DNA of 64,000 nt, from assembly GCA_964427875.1 (NCBI GenBank), contig CAYRVX010000019.1, positions 11,867-75,866 of the forward strand, read 5' to 3'. Numbering within the stretch: position 1 is the stretch's first letter; every line of letters starts with the position of its first letter. The notes under the pieces were generated by a model. That model saw nothing but the letters and a program-made list of their open reading frames with translations, was not told the DNA's origin and ran no database searches. Positions 57,218 through 64,000 of the stretch are shown here, piece by piece. The stretch comes from CAYRVX01 sp964427875 (GTDB lineage: Bacteria; Planctomycetota; Phycisphaerae; SM23-33). Made by a program: the position numbers and the translations under genes.

Positions 57218-57709
57218 ATGCCTGAAGCGCCGCAGTCCGTTCGGAAGCTGGTGGAGGGGTCTGAGGTTGACCGCGACGCCTACCGCCGCGGCCGCTACGG
57301 CGAGACGGAGGTCCGCGTCGAGCTGATCGACGATCTCCATTTCGCCATCTGTCGCCAGAACCCTGGGGACGAGGCGGGCAAGGTGCTTGGCTGGTTGCCG
57401 CCGCCTGAGGAGGACTTCATCCGCCTCGTCGGCAAAGCGGCCACCCGCAGGGTCTCTTCGGCGGCGGTTGCCGAGCTTGCGGCATTCCGTCAGCAGGCCA
57501 GCGACGAGCTCAGGCGATTCCTCACGGAGCAGTTAGCGCTGGAGAAGCAACTAGCCACCCTCGTCGAAGACGCCTACGGCCTGACGCCCGAGGAACGCCA
57601 ACTCCTCCGCGACACCCGCCCCGTCCGCGACCCCATCGACGTGCTGGAGGCACGGCTCCTGGGGCTCTATCCTCAGGACAGGTCAAGTGAGTATGATGCA
57701 TCCGATTGA
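57218..57709 (+). CDS. Helical protein with methyltransferase-like C-terminal motif
   Basis: 163 residues, not recognised as a whole. An N-terminal part (RYGETEVRVELIDDLHFAIC) is followed by a long helical region. Near the end, AYGLTPEERQLLRDTRPVRD recalls the last helices of Eco57I/PglX-type DNA methyltransferases (AYGLTPEE..L...T.P). No methyltransferase catalytic motif is present, so it may be a degraded remnant or a small accessory protein. GAGGGG lies seven bases before the ATG. It ends 20 bases before the large nuclease gene and looks co-transcribed. Confidence 0.5.
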   Translation: MPEAPQSVRKLVEGSEVDRDAYRRGRYGETEVRVELIDDLHFAICRQNPGDEAGKVLGWLPPPEEDFIRLVGKAATRRVSSAAVAELAAFRQQASDELRRFLTEQLALEKQLATLVEDAYGLTPEERQLLRDTRPVRDPIDVLEARLLGLYPQDRSSEYDASD

Positions 57710-57729
57710 GGTGAGCAACCTATGGGGCG

Positions 57730-60201
57730 ATGGGCCAAATGGGAAAGCGTAGACGACGACGCAAGCCGACACCTGTTCGTCCCGACAAGGAGTTCTCGTT
57801 TGCCGGTACCACGATAAGGCAATTCGGCCGGTTGATCGAGTTCCATACGCAGCGAACGCCTAAGGAGCAAGCCAAGCTCGAAGCCCATCAGGCTGGCATG
57901 TACGGAGAAGTCTGCGAGGCCATTAACAACTCAGTCCGCCGGATTCGGTCTCTCGTGTCTTCGTATGATCCCCTTGAGCTGCTGCAACACGGGTACTGGG
58001 CGCTATGTGTGTCGATGGTGGGGAAGGAGACAGAGGCAGACTATGGACCCGAAGATGCCGTCCACGCTGCCATGGTGTCCTATCTGCAAAGCCTCATCGT
58101 CTCCTCGCCACCCAGCGCAACGACTCAGAGCCTATCCGAGGAGCAATGGACATCGCTGTTTGCCGAAGTGAAGGGACTTTACGAACGCCTCTTCGTGCAG
58201 TTCTTCATTGTCAACAGCGCCCATTTGAAGGCCACAGATCCGGGCTATGACTTGGAGTATGACGCCTTCTGTGTTCAGGCCCAGATGCAGTGGGCCTTCG
58301 TTCGTGGCCTCAGATACCCGATCCACGACCTTCAGTTCCTCTCGGACTTTCTGGGTCCCCACGATGAGGTGTTCGGGGGCCTCTTTGGCATCTCAGTGCA
58401 GACTTTCCTGGATGCCATCGAAGCCATTCACCGAAGCCTCTGTCGAGACAATATCAGCGCCTTCGAGGAATTGCGGGCAGAACACGCGCGATTCGTCCAG
58501 TCGCTTGATGCACAGGGTGAGCAAGCTGGGGCCGACGCTGATCTGGTCGCTGGGTTCTCGCGTCTGTCGCAGGACAAGAGCGTACGCCAGCATATGTCAT
58601 CCATAGCCGGCAAGATATGCGGCTACGACCTCTTTGATCTTCAGCGGGTGACCTCCCTGCCCACGTGCCTCCTTGACGAGTTGTCCTACGCACCTGGCGA
58701 GGATACAGACTTCTTTGCGCCAGGCCAGTACGCTGGGTGGCCATTTCGCGTTCTGCCAATCAAGAGGCGACCTTTCCTCAAGGTCGCGGGACGGCATTAC
58801 TGCTTCAACTTCATCGACCTGATGGATGACATATACCGTGTGACTCAGCGGATGGTCTGCCGTCTTGCCCCAAGCTATCGAGAGAAATGGAACGGGCGAC
58901 AGAAGGAAGCAAGCGAACGCCGGCCAATCGAGCTTCTCTGCGAACTCCTGCCTGGGGCAACGTCGTTCCGGTCTGTTCACTACGAGGTGGGGACGAGTCC
59001 GGGGCAGTCCGCGCAATGGTGCGAGTTGGACGGCCTTATCCTCTACGATGACGTTATGCTTATCGTGGAAGTCAAAGCTGGCGCCTTCACGTGGACCCCG
59101 CCATCCACGGACTTCCCTGCCTACCTTGAGTCTCTGAAGGGGCTCTTGCGGAAGCCGGCGGAACAGGCCGCGAGGTTCTTGGATTACCTTGATAGTGCCG
59201 ATTCCGTGCCCATCTACGACGCACAGCACAGGAATCTGGCGACTATCAGCGCGAGCAGCTACCGCCTTCGGGTACCGCTGTGCGTTACGCTCGACGCGCT
59301 GACGACCGCAGCTCATCAGATAGCGGAGCTGAAGCCTGTCGGCATAACCGTGCCCCGCCCCGTCTGTTCCCTGTCCATCGATGACCTCCGAATCCTCAGG
59401 GATGTCTTTGACTCACCGGGGGCCTTTGCCCACTTCCTCTTGAAACGGTATGAAGCAGAGCGCTCGCCGGAAGTCCACGTTACGGACCAACTCGACCACC
59501 TCGGGCTGTATCTAGAGTATCTTGACTACGTGCACTACGCCAAGCAGCTAAGTGCGGGCTGGAAAACGGATGTCCGACATTGGGATGGCTATAGGAAGCC
59601 GATAGATCGGTACTTCTTCTACCTCAGCGCGCAAGCGCCCGCTGTGGAGAAGCCCGGTCTGCCGATCGGCAAGCTGCTGCTGGACATCCTTGGCAAGCTG
59701 GATGTATCCGGCAAGGCGGGCCGAAGCAGGTGCGCCTCCGTGCTGTTGGACATGATTCCCGAGACTAGGAAAGGGTTCGAGAAGCAGGTCAGGCCGTCCC
59801 TTTCGCGTAGCCGACAGCGAGGGCAACCGTCTCCGTTCCACGTCCATGGTGATAGCTCGATCACCGTATTCCTTGAGGCACCGGGTGTTGCTTCTTGGGC
59901 CGCACAAAACAAGATCGACTACACGTTCACCTGGATGCTGCGTTCACAACACCAGGAGCGGCTTCTGCTGACGCTGTCGTTCAGCGCTGACGAGGAGCTC
60001 ACTGCTGTAGATTGGCGGTTCCTGAGGCTCGATGATCTGACAGAGAGCGAGCGCAGGCGCATTGCCGCGATTTCCGACAGGCAAGCAGGTGTGCGCGTGG
60101 CGCGGCAACTTGACATAGACGGACGGATAGGGCGGAATGACCCCTGCCCGTGCGGGAGCGGAAAGAAGTACAAGAGGTGTTGCGGAAGGGACAAGGGGTG
60201 A
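57730..60201 (+). CDS. Large PD-(D/E)XK nuclease-like protein with C-terminal SEC-C motif
   Basis: 823 residues, no family recognised. The N-terminus is strongly basic (GKRRRRRKPTPVRPDK). Residues 1-420 are helical and unknown. Residues about 415-470 contain the restriction-type core, ELDGLILYDDVMLIVEVKAG, with Asp434, Glu447 and Lys449 as the metal and catalytic triad. A following region of about 330 residues is unknown. The last 21 residues form a SEC-C zinc motif, NDPCPCGSGKKYKRCCG (Cys806, 808, 817, 818). Third-position GC is visibly lower than in neighbouring housekeeping genes, suggesting transfer. It heads three tightly spaced genes. Start codon 57730; ATG 57739 is an alternative. Confidence 0.68.
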   Translation: MGQMGKRRRRRKPTPVRPDKEFSFAGTTIRQFGRLIEFHTQRTPKEQAKLEAHQAGMYGEVCEAINNSVRRIRSLVSSYDPLELLQHGYWALCVSMVGKETEADYGPEDAVHAAMVSYLQSLIVSSPPSATTQSLSEEQWTSLFAEVKGLYERLFVQFFIVNSAHLKATDPGYDLEYDAFCVQAQMQWAFVRGLRYPIHDLQFLSDFLGPHDEVFGGLFGISVQTFLDAIEAIHRSLCRDNISAFEELRAEHARFVQSLDAQGEQAGADADLVAGFSRLSQDKSVRQHMSSIAGKICGYDLFDLQRVTSLPTCLLDELSYAPGEDTDFFAPGQYAGWPFRVLPIKRRPFLKVAGRHYCFNFIDLMDDIYRVTQRMVCRLAPSYREKWNGRQKEASERRPIELLCELLPGATSFRSVHYEVGTSPGQSAQWCELDGLILYDDVMLIVEVKAGAFTWTPPSTDFPAYLESLKGLLRKPAEQAARFLDYLDSADSVPIYDAQHRNLATISASSYRLRVPLCVTLDALTTAAHQIAELKPVGITVPRPVCSLSIDDLRILRDVFDSPGAFAHFLLKRYEAERSPEVHVTDQLDHLGLYLEYLDYVHYAKQLSAGWKTDVRHWDGYRKPIDRYFFYLSAQAPAVEKPGLPIGKLLLDILGKLDVSGKAGRSRCASVLLDMIPETRKGFEKQVRPSLSRSRQRGQPSPFHVHGDSSITVFLEAPGVASWAAQNKIDYTFTWMLRSQHQERLLLTLSFSADEELTAVDWRFLRLDDLTESERRRIAAISDRQAGVRVARQLDIDGRIGRNDPCPCGSGKKYKRCCGRDKG

Positions 60202-60204
60202 CCC

Positions 60205-60474
60205 ATGGCAAAGACTCCAACGAAGAAGAAGCAGTCCTACGGCGGCTGCACGGTCAACTACTTCAGCCCGGCGAAGGCCGAGGGCTGGCCGAAGGCGATC
60301 AACATGGTCCTGGGTTTCGAAGAGGCGATGAAGCTTCAGGTCGCCCTCCAGGCCCGACTGATGGATATCAACCGCCTGAACCGTTCCACGAGAGAAGGCA
60401 AGGCCGCTGCGGTGAACCTCCGGCTCTACACGGGCCGCAAGCGCATCACCGTGGACACGGGCACAGTGGAGTGA
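60205..60474 (+). CDS. Small basic protein in the nuclease cassette
   Basis: 89 residues, not recognised. Lys-rich start (AKTPTKKKQSYGGCTVNYFS), a helical middle (AINMVLGFEEAMKLQVALQA) and an arginine/lysine-rich end (NLRLYTGRKRITVDTGTVE). It begins three bases after the nuclease stop with AAGGGG upstream and ends one base before the next start, so it belongs to the same operon. Codon use is GC-rich, unlike the preceding gene. Confidence 0.55.
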   Translation: MAKTPTKKKQSYGGCTVNYFSPAKAEGWPKAINMVLGFEEAMKLQVALQARLMDINRLNRSTREGKAAAVNLRLYTGRKRITVDTGTVE

Positions 60475-60475
60475 G

Positions 60476-61027
60476 ATGGGTCAGAACGGCGAGTTGATCC
60501 CGGACGACACATGGGAACAGGTGGTTGCCAGACTTGATGAGTACCTGTGCGCTCGACGCACGTTGTTAGGGGCGATCGGCCGACCTCGCTCAAACAGAGA
60601 CCCCTTGGCCGAATGGGCCGAATGGCTTGCCGCCCGTGTGCTTGGCGGAACTGTGTGCGACAACCCCGTACAGCCAGGCTACGACGTCGAGCTTCCAAAT
60701 GGAACTCGTGTCCAGGTGAAGTATCTGGCGAACGCGTTGGGCAGGGGGTGCTGGCCGAACCAGCGCAGTATCCGGTTCCCCAAGAACGCCGAAGCTCATG
60801 GTGTGAATCTCTACGCTCTGCTCGTGGTGCTGGACCTGAGGCCCGTTCATCTGCTAACCTTCCATCGGCCTGGGCTCGAGCGCCTCTATGACTTGCTTGA
60901 CAAGACGCACAGGGACCGAGGGGAACGGCTGAGCTTCACAAAGTGCAACTACGAGCGAATCCTAAGCCAGCAGGAAGAGTTTGCCGGACTCGTGGATGTA
61001 TCATGGGAGAACCCCGAGCTTGCCTGA
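60476..61027 (+). CDS. Putative PD-(D/E)XK-like restriction endonuclease
   Basis: 183 residues. LAEWAEWLAARVLGG and GYDVELPNGTRVQVKYL form a helix-strand-turn-strand nuclease core: Asp70, then Gln80-Val81-Lys82, the QxK variant seen in DUF6998-like and some type II endonucleases. Later LYALLVVLDLRPVHLLTF fits the third strand. Activity is inferred from the motif only. GGAG lies four bases before the ATG; it is the last gene of the cassette. Confidence 0.6.
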   Translation: MGQNGELIPDDTWEQVVARLDEYLCARRTLLGAIGRPRSNRDPLAEWAEWLAARVLGGTVCDNPVQPGYDVELPNGTRVQVKYLANALGRGCWPNQRSIRFPKNAEAHGVNLYALLVVLDLRPVHLLTFHRPGLERLYDLLDKTHRDRGERLSFTKCNYERILSQQEEFAGLVDVSWENPELA

Positions 61028-61557
61028 GTTCCACTCAGGCAGCTCCCGAGGGATAGGCAATGGCTGTGCCATTCGCCATTGACCGCGAGGAAACGATAAT
61101 GGGGGACGTTCTACGGGAGCTTCGCCAAAGGTCCGTTCGAGGTGATTCCTCAGGGAGCGTCAGAAGTCTCCGCGCGGGGTCGGCCCCAGTCAGTCGGCCG
61201 TTTGCGGTGAGCCCGAAATCGTCCTGGCCCGCGCCTGCCGCGAGTGAAGTCGAGGGGTCGTCGTGCTGAGCGGTTTCTTCTCCGGGTCCCCGGTTCCGAA
61301 CGCTCGTCGTTCGCTTGGCGTTTCCGGCTACTCGCTTCAGCCTACCGGCTACGGGTTCCGGGTTCCCGGTTCCGAGTTCGCTATTCGATTTCCGTCATTC
61401 GTCATTCGACGTTCGGCATTAGGCGGCCGCCCGGTTCAAAGCTGATAGGTGGCAGCCGACAGGCCAGAAACAGCCGAGGACGACGACGAGGACGAGGACG
61501 ATTGAGGGGACACGGTCCCACGGTCTCACGGTCCCACGGTATCCGGTCCCACGGCCG
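61028..61557. other. 530-base noncoding block of dispersed and tandem repeats
   Basis: No credible gene. It contains CCTGCCGCGAGTGAAGTCGA and onward (61234-61257), similar to a dispersed repeat common in environmental bacterial assemblies; a stretch of GTTCCGGGTTCCCGGTTCCG-type near-repeats (about 61355-61380) leading into CATTCGTCATTCG repeats; a GAC/GAG trinucleotide run (about 61476-61503); and four tandem 8-mers of CACGGT(C/A)(C/T) type (61511-61542). Confidence 0.55.
61511..61542. repeat. Tandem 8-bp repeat
   Basis: Units CACGGTCC, CACGGTCT, CACGGTCC, CACGGTAT in direct succession, followed by a degraded CCGGTCCCACGG. It lies just past the 3' end of the convergent peptidase gene. Confidence 0.6.
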
Positions 61558-63009
61558 TCAGGGCCCCGGCTTGGGGGCGATGTCTGTTCGGGAGCGGTCG
61601 ACGTCGATGCCGAGTGATCGAAACCATCCAAAGAGGTCGCGTTCGGCGGCCTCGCTCAGGACGGCCACGCAGTCGTCGGCGGTGTAGCGCTTACGCTTCT
61701 GGGGGTCCACGAGGCGGCGCTTGGCGCGGAAGTAGCGCGCCAGTATGTCCGGCTGCTTGCTGCGGAGCTGCTCCCAGATCCACATCGGCTTGCCCATGCG
61801 GACGGCGTGGGGGAGCCCCTTGCCGCGGGCGAGGTCCCAGCGGGTCATCTTCGGGTCGTGCCGGCGGGCCTGTGCCAGCCAGTCCCGGAGGCTCTTGTCG
61901 GCCTCGCGGCGGTAGCCGAGCTTCGCGCCGAGATGAATGCCGACGTACGTGGCGATCCCCTCGTTCCACATCGGCTCGGGGAACGGCAGGACCCAGGAGT
62001 GGGTGGCCTCGTGGCCGAGCAGCTCGATCATGCCGTAGCGACGCTTCGGAAAGCCGCCCCACCAGCTCCCCAGGCCGATCGTCCGCCCGCTGGAGAAACC
62101 CCCGGCGCCGGTCGGAAGGAGGATGAGGCTGGTGAGCGTGCCGCCCGAGGGGGGCACGCCGAGCATGCTCTCCATGACGGGGCGGCACTGGCGATAGACG
62201 CCGACGATCTCGTCGGCGAACGGCTGCATGTAGTCGCTGTAACGGACCTTCAAGCCGGCGCGGTCGACGACGTTCTCCGCCTGTTGGCTCCTGGGGCGAC
62301 GTTTGGGGTCCACGCGTTTGCCGGCCGCCAGGCCGCGAAGGAGCGGCTGCCACCACTCGGCGTTGATGGGGTCCTTGGCGTCGGGGCGGCGGCCGACCAG
62401 CCCGCGGGAGCTGACGAGCAGCCCGCCCTTGCCGACGGCCCGACGCGCCGTCACGACTGCCCCGGCGGCGTCGCGGACGAGAATCTGCCAGCCGGCGTCC
62501 TTGGCCAGGGCGAGCGTCGTCCCGCCGTACGTCTTGACGGCCCGGCCCTTCAGCTCGCCGACGCCCCGCAGCGGCGGTCGGGCGCGCTGAGCGGCGAAGG
62601 ACGCGCCGAACGCCTTGACCAGCTCGTTCAGGTGGTAGGTCCGCTCCTCGCGGAAGCGGGTATGGTCGCCGAGGACGATGGCTCCGCCGCCGCTTTCGAG
62701 GAACTTCCGCACGGCCTGGACGTCTTCGGGCAGGTAGGCACAGGGGGAGGCGCCGGAGTTCAGGACGAGCAGGTTCACGTTGGCGAAGTCGAACTTGTGC
62801 AGCGTGCCCCAGTTCCGGACGTCCACGTTGCCGGCCCCGGCGAGGTAGTTCTTGGCGAAGCGCCCGTCGAAGTAGAACGTGAACTCGTGCGAGATGTCCG
62901 TAACGGAGTGGATGCGCCGCTCGGCCGCATCGGCCGGCGCGGCGCCCGCCCGAGCCGCCGCGAGCAGCGACGCGGCCAACAAGAAGATCGCCAAACGATT
63001 TCGATTCAT
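61558..63009 (-). CDS. Secreted gluzincin-type metallopeptidase-like protein
   Basis: 483 residues. A signal peptide covers about 1-27 (LAIFLLAASLLAAARAGA). Residues 30-230 resemble an amidotransferase/ThuA-like fold (LLVLNSGASPCAYLPEDVQA, VRKFLESGGGAIVLGDHTRF). The C-terminal half contains the zinc motif HEATH (333-337) with a downstream Glu in WNEGIATYVG, the arrangement of peptidase MA clan enzymes. Substrate unknown. ATG 63009 follows AAGGAG at six bases. It is divergent from the YbjQ gene. Confidence 0.78.
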   Translation of the reverse strand: MNRNRLAIFLLAASLLAAARAGAAPADAAERRIHSVTDISHEFTFYFDGRFAKNYLAGAGNVDVRNWGTLHKFDFANVNLLVLNSGASPCAYLPEDVQAVRKFLESGGGAIVLGDHTRFREERTYHLNELVKAFGASFAAQRARPPLRGVGELKGRAVKTYGGTTLALAKDAGWQILVRDAAGAVVTARRAVGKGGLLVSSRGLVGRRPDAKDPINAEWWQPLLRGLAAGKRVDPKRRPRSQQAENVVDRAGLKVRYSDYMQPFADEIVGVYRQCRPVMESMLGVPPSGGTLTSLILLPTGAGGFSSGRTIGLGSWWGGFPKRRYGMIELLGHEATHSWVLPFPEPMWNEGIATYVGIHLGAKLGYRREADKSLRDWLAQARRHDPKMTRWDLARGKGLPHAVRMGKPMWIWEQLRSKQPDILARYFRAKRRLVDPQKRKRYTADDCVAVLSEAAERDLFGWFRSLGIDVDRSRTDIAPKPGP

Positions 63010-63130
63010 CCGATTCTCCTTCTCCCGCTCCGGGGCCCTGGCGCCGCCCGCCGCACCGCAAGCCCGGCCGGCGCCGCGCGTGTTTACACGTAGAACGCCC
63101 CGCACCCGCGTTATGTTCGCGAAAACCATA

Positions 63131-63233
63131 GGGAGCGGCTTCGCTCCCGTGAGCCGTGCGACCGGGCACCGGATACCGTGGGGCCATTGATGGGAGGCAG
63201 TAGGCAACCTGCCTGCCGTCAATGCCCCCACGG
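63131..63233. repeat. Two hairpins in the divergent gap between peptidase and YbjQ genes
   Basis: A tight hairpin GGGAGCG-GCTT-CGCTCCC (63131-63148) and a longer one with arms 63176-63190 and 63219-63233 (14 of 15 bases pair) enclosing a further inverted GGCAG/CTGCC core. The 330-base gap 63010-63339 holds these and no gene; they may be regulatory or REP-like. Confidence 0.45.
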
Positions 63234-63339
63234 CCGCACGGAAGAGACGGCGGAGGGCCCCTCGACAGGGTCCCGGCGGGGGAGTAGGATTACGAGCACG
63301 ATTGCGGGGGGCGGCGCGGGGGCGGGAAGGAGCGGAGCG

Positions 63340-63930
63340 ATGATGAAGATGGTGACATTGATTGGCTCATCGGCGTTTGTGGTCGGGCTGTTCGTCGTGA
63401 TCTTTGTGGTGATCCCGTGGTACGTCACGGTGGTGAATGAGCCGGCGGTGGGCGGGCCGCTGCCGTGGTGGGTCCGGGCGGCGGTCTACGTGCTGCTGGG
63501 CGGCGTCGCGGTGATCCTCGTCTCCGTGGCCGTCGAGCAGCGCCTCCGGGCACCCGAGGCCGAGGAGCTGGACGAGGCGGCCGAGCCGGCCGGGCTGCTG
63601 CTCGCCAACACCGACCGCCTCCCCGGAAGGAAGGTGACAGAGGTCCTGGGGCTCGTCCAGGGCCACACCATCTACGCCATCTGGCTGGGCAAGGACATCT
63701 CGGCGGTCGTGCGACTGATCCTCGGCGGGGAGCTGACCGAGTACACGGAGATGATGGGCAAGGCCCGCAGCGTCGCGCGGCGGAGGATGGCCCAACAGGC
63801 CCGCGAGCTGGGGGCCGACGCCGTGCTGAACGTCCGGTTCATGACCACCAGCGTGATCGGCGCGGCGGCGGAGCTGCTGGCGTACGGCACGGCCGTCAAG
63901 CTCGGCCCGGCGTCGGGCGGAGGGGAGTAG
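63340..63930 (+). CDS. Membrane protein with YbjQ/DUF74 domain
   Basis: 196 residues. Two membrane spans come first (about 5-27 and 42-62); a cytoplasmic C-terminal YbjQ domain (about 95-190) follows: GRKVTEVLGLVQGHTIYAIW, EMMGKARSVARRRMAQQARE, GADAVLNVRFMTT and AELLAYGTAVKL. YbjQ proteins form pentamers and are annotated as heavy-metal-binding, but the function is not established. GGAG lies seven bases before ATG 63340. Confidence 0.82.
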   Translation: MMKMVTLIGSSAFVVGLFVVIFVVIPWYVTVVNEPAVGGPLPWWVRAAVYVLLGGVAVILVSVAVEQRLRAPEAEELDEAAEPAGLLLANTDRLPGRKVTEVLGLVQGHTIYAIWLGKDISAVVRLILGGELTEYTEMMGKARSVARRRMAQQARELGADAVLNVRFMTTSVIGAAAELLAYGTAVKLGPASGGGE

Positions 63931-63990
63931 GGCTTCGCCCAATGTCGAATGACGGTTGCGGTCGGGAAATCCTGGTCTGACAGGACGAAG

Positions 63991-64000
63991 GGAGGTGATC
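63991..64000. promoter_or_regulatory. Anti-SD-complementary motif at the window edge
   Basis: GGAGGTGATC, preceded by AAGG, is fully complementary to the 3' tail of 16S rRNA. It is either a very strong ribosome binding site for a plus-strand gene starting just outside, or the 3' terminus (GATCACCTCC) of a 16S rRNA gene on the minus strand. The window ends before this can be settled. Confidence 0.4.

Noticed and set aside
61118..61445. Open frames through the repeat mosaic before the peptidase gene
   Set aside because: Product is a translation of GTTCCGG/CATTCG repeats (FRVPGSEFAIRF type), not a protein-coding signal.

Overview
The window is 64 kb of very GC-rich bacterial chromosome with strong third-position GC bias. 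Gene content points to the Planctomycetota, probably the Phycisphaerae or a neighbouring class: a MoxR/DUF58/BatA-like/double-VWA cluster joined to an ABC-2 exporter, a complete futalosine-type menaquinone pathway, large secreted proteins of unknown function, and noncoding blocks rich in palindromes and dispersed repeats. The taxon is inferred from this flavour; no complete rRNA or tRNA gene is visible, although the last ten bases could be the edge of a 16S gene.

Layout. 1-4.5 kb: the 3' end of purB, a palindromic repeat block, murD, and an active/inactive pair of M16 peptidases on the minus strand. 4.7-9.9 kb: a sigma70-like promoter, then gpsA, an LplT-like flippase and an Aas-like PlsC-ACP-ligase triple fusion, chained by ATGA overlaps (glycerophospholipid synthesis and repair). 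10-16.6 kb: secreted and envelope genes (HEAT-like protein, glycosidase-like protein, GspB-like protein, HtrA protease, GT87 transferase). 16.6-26.6 kb: an orphan HicB with a HicA scrap, then the menaquinone cluster: a TIM-barrel protein, mqnD, an mqnB-mqnP fusion, ubiX, ubiD, menG, mqnA and an mqnE-mqnC fusion. Together these cover every chemical step from chorismate to menaquinone, apart from making the polyprenyl diphosphate. 26.6-33.3 kb: zinc-ribbon protein, dapF, gdhA facing a LysR regulator across an AT-rich divergent control region, a secreted cysteine-motif protein and a Tat-exported sugar-isomerase-fold protein.

33.3-45.4 kb is one minus-strand operon: double-VWA/amidotransferase-like membrane protein, MoxR ATPase, DUF58 protein, BatA/VWA protein, a large membrane protein, an ABC ATPase and an ABC permease. 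45.7-46.7 kb holds a PIN-toxin module. 46.7-52 kb carries an iron-type ABC system without its ATPase, whose permease is fused in frame to an NHL-propeller lipoprotein, plus a long coiled-coil membrane protein. 52.3-56.3 kb carries nfnAB (electron-bifurcating transhydrogenase) and a NifA-like sigma54 activator. With gdhA these link nitrogen assimilation and NADPH supply.

56.3-61.6 kb looks like an accessory island. It starts with an AT-richer repeat block whose two ends resemble the ends of the block next to purB. A compact four-gene cassette follows: a helical protein with a methyltransferase-like tail, an 823-residue PD-(D/E)XK nuclease with a SEC-C tail, a small basic protein and a second PD-(D/E)XK-like protein. 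More dispersed repeats close it. I regard this cassette as the best candidate for an undescribed (possibly defence) system. The window ends with a gluzincin-type secreted peptidase, a YbjQ-family membrane protein and an anti-SD-complementary motif at the edge.
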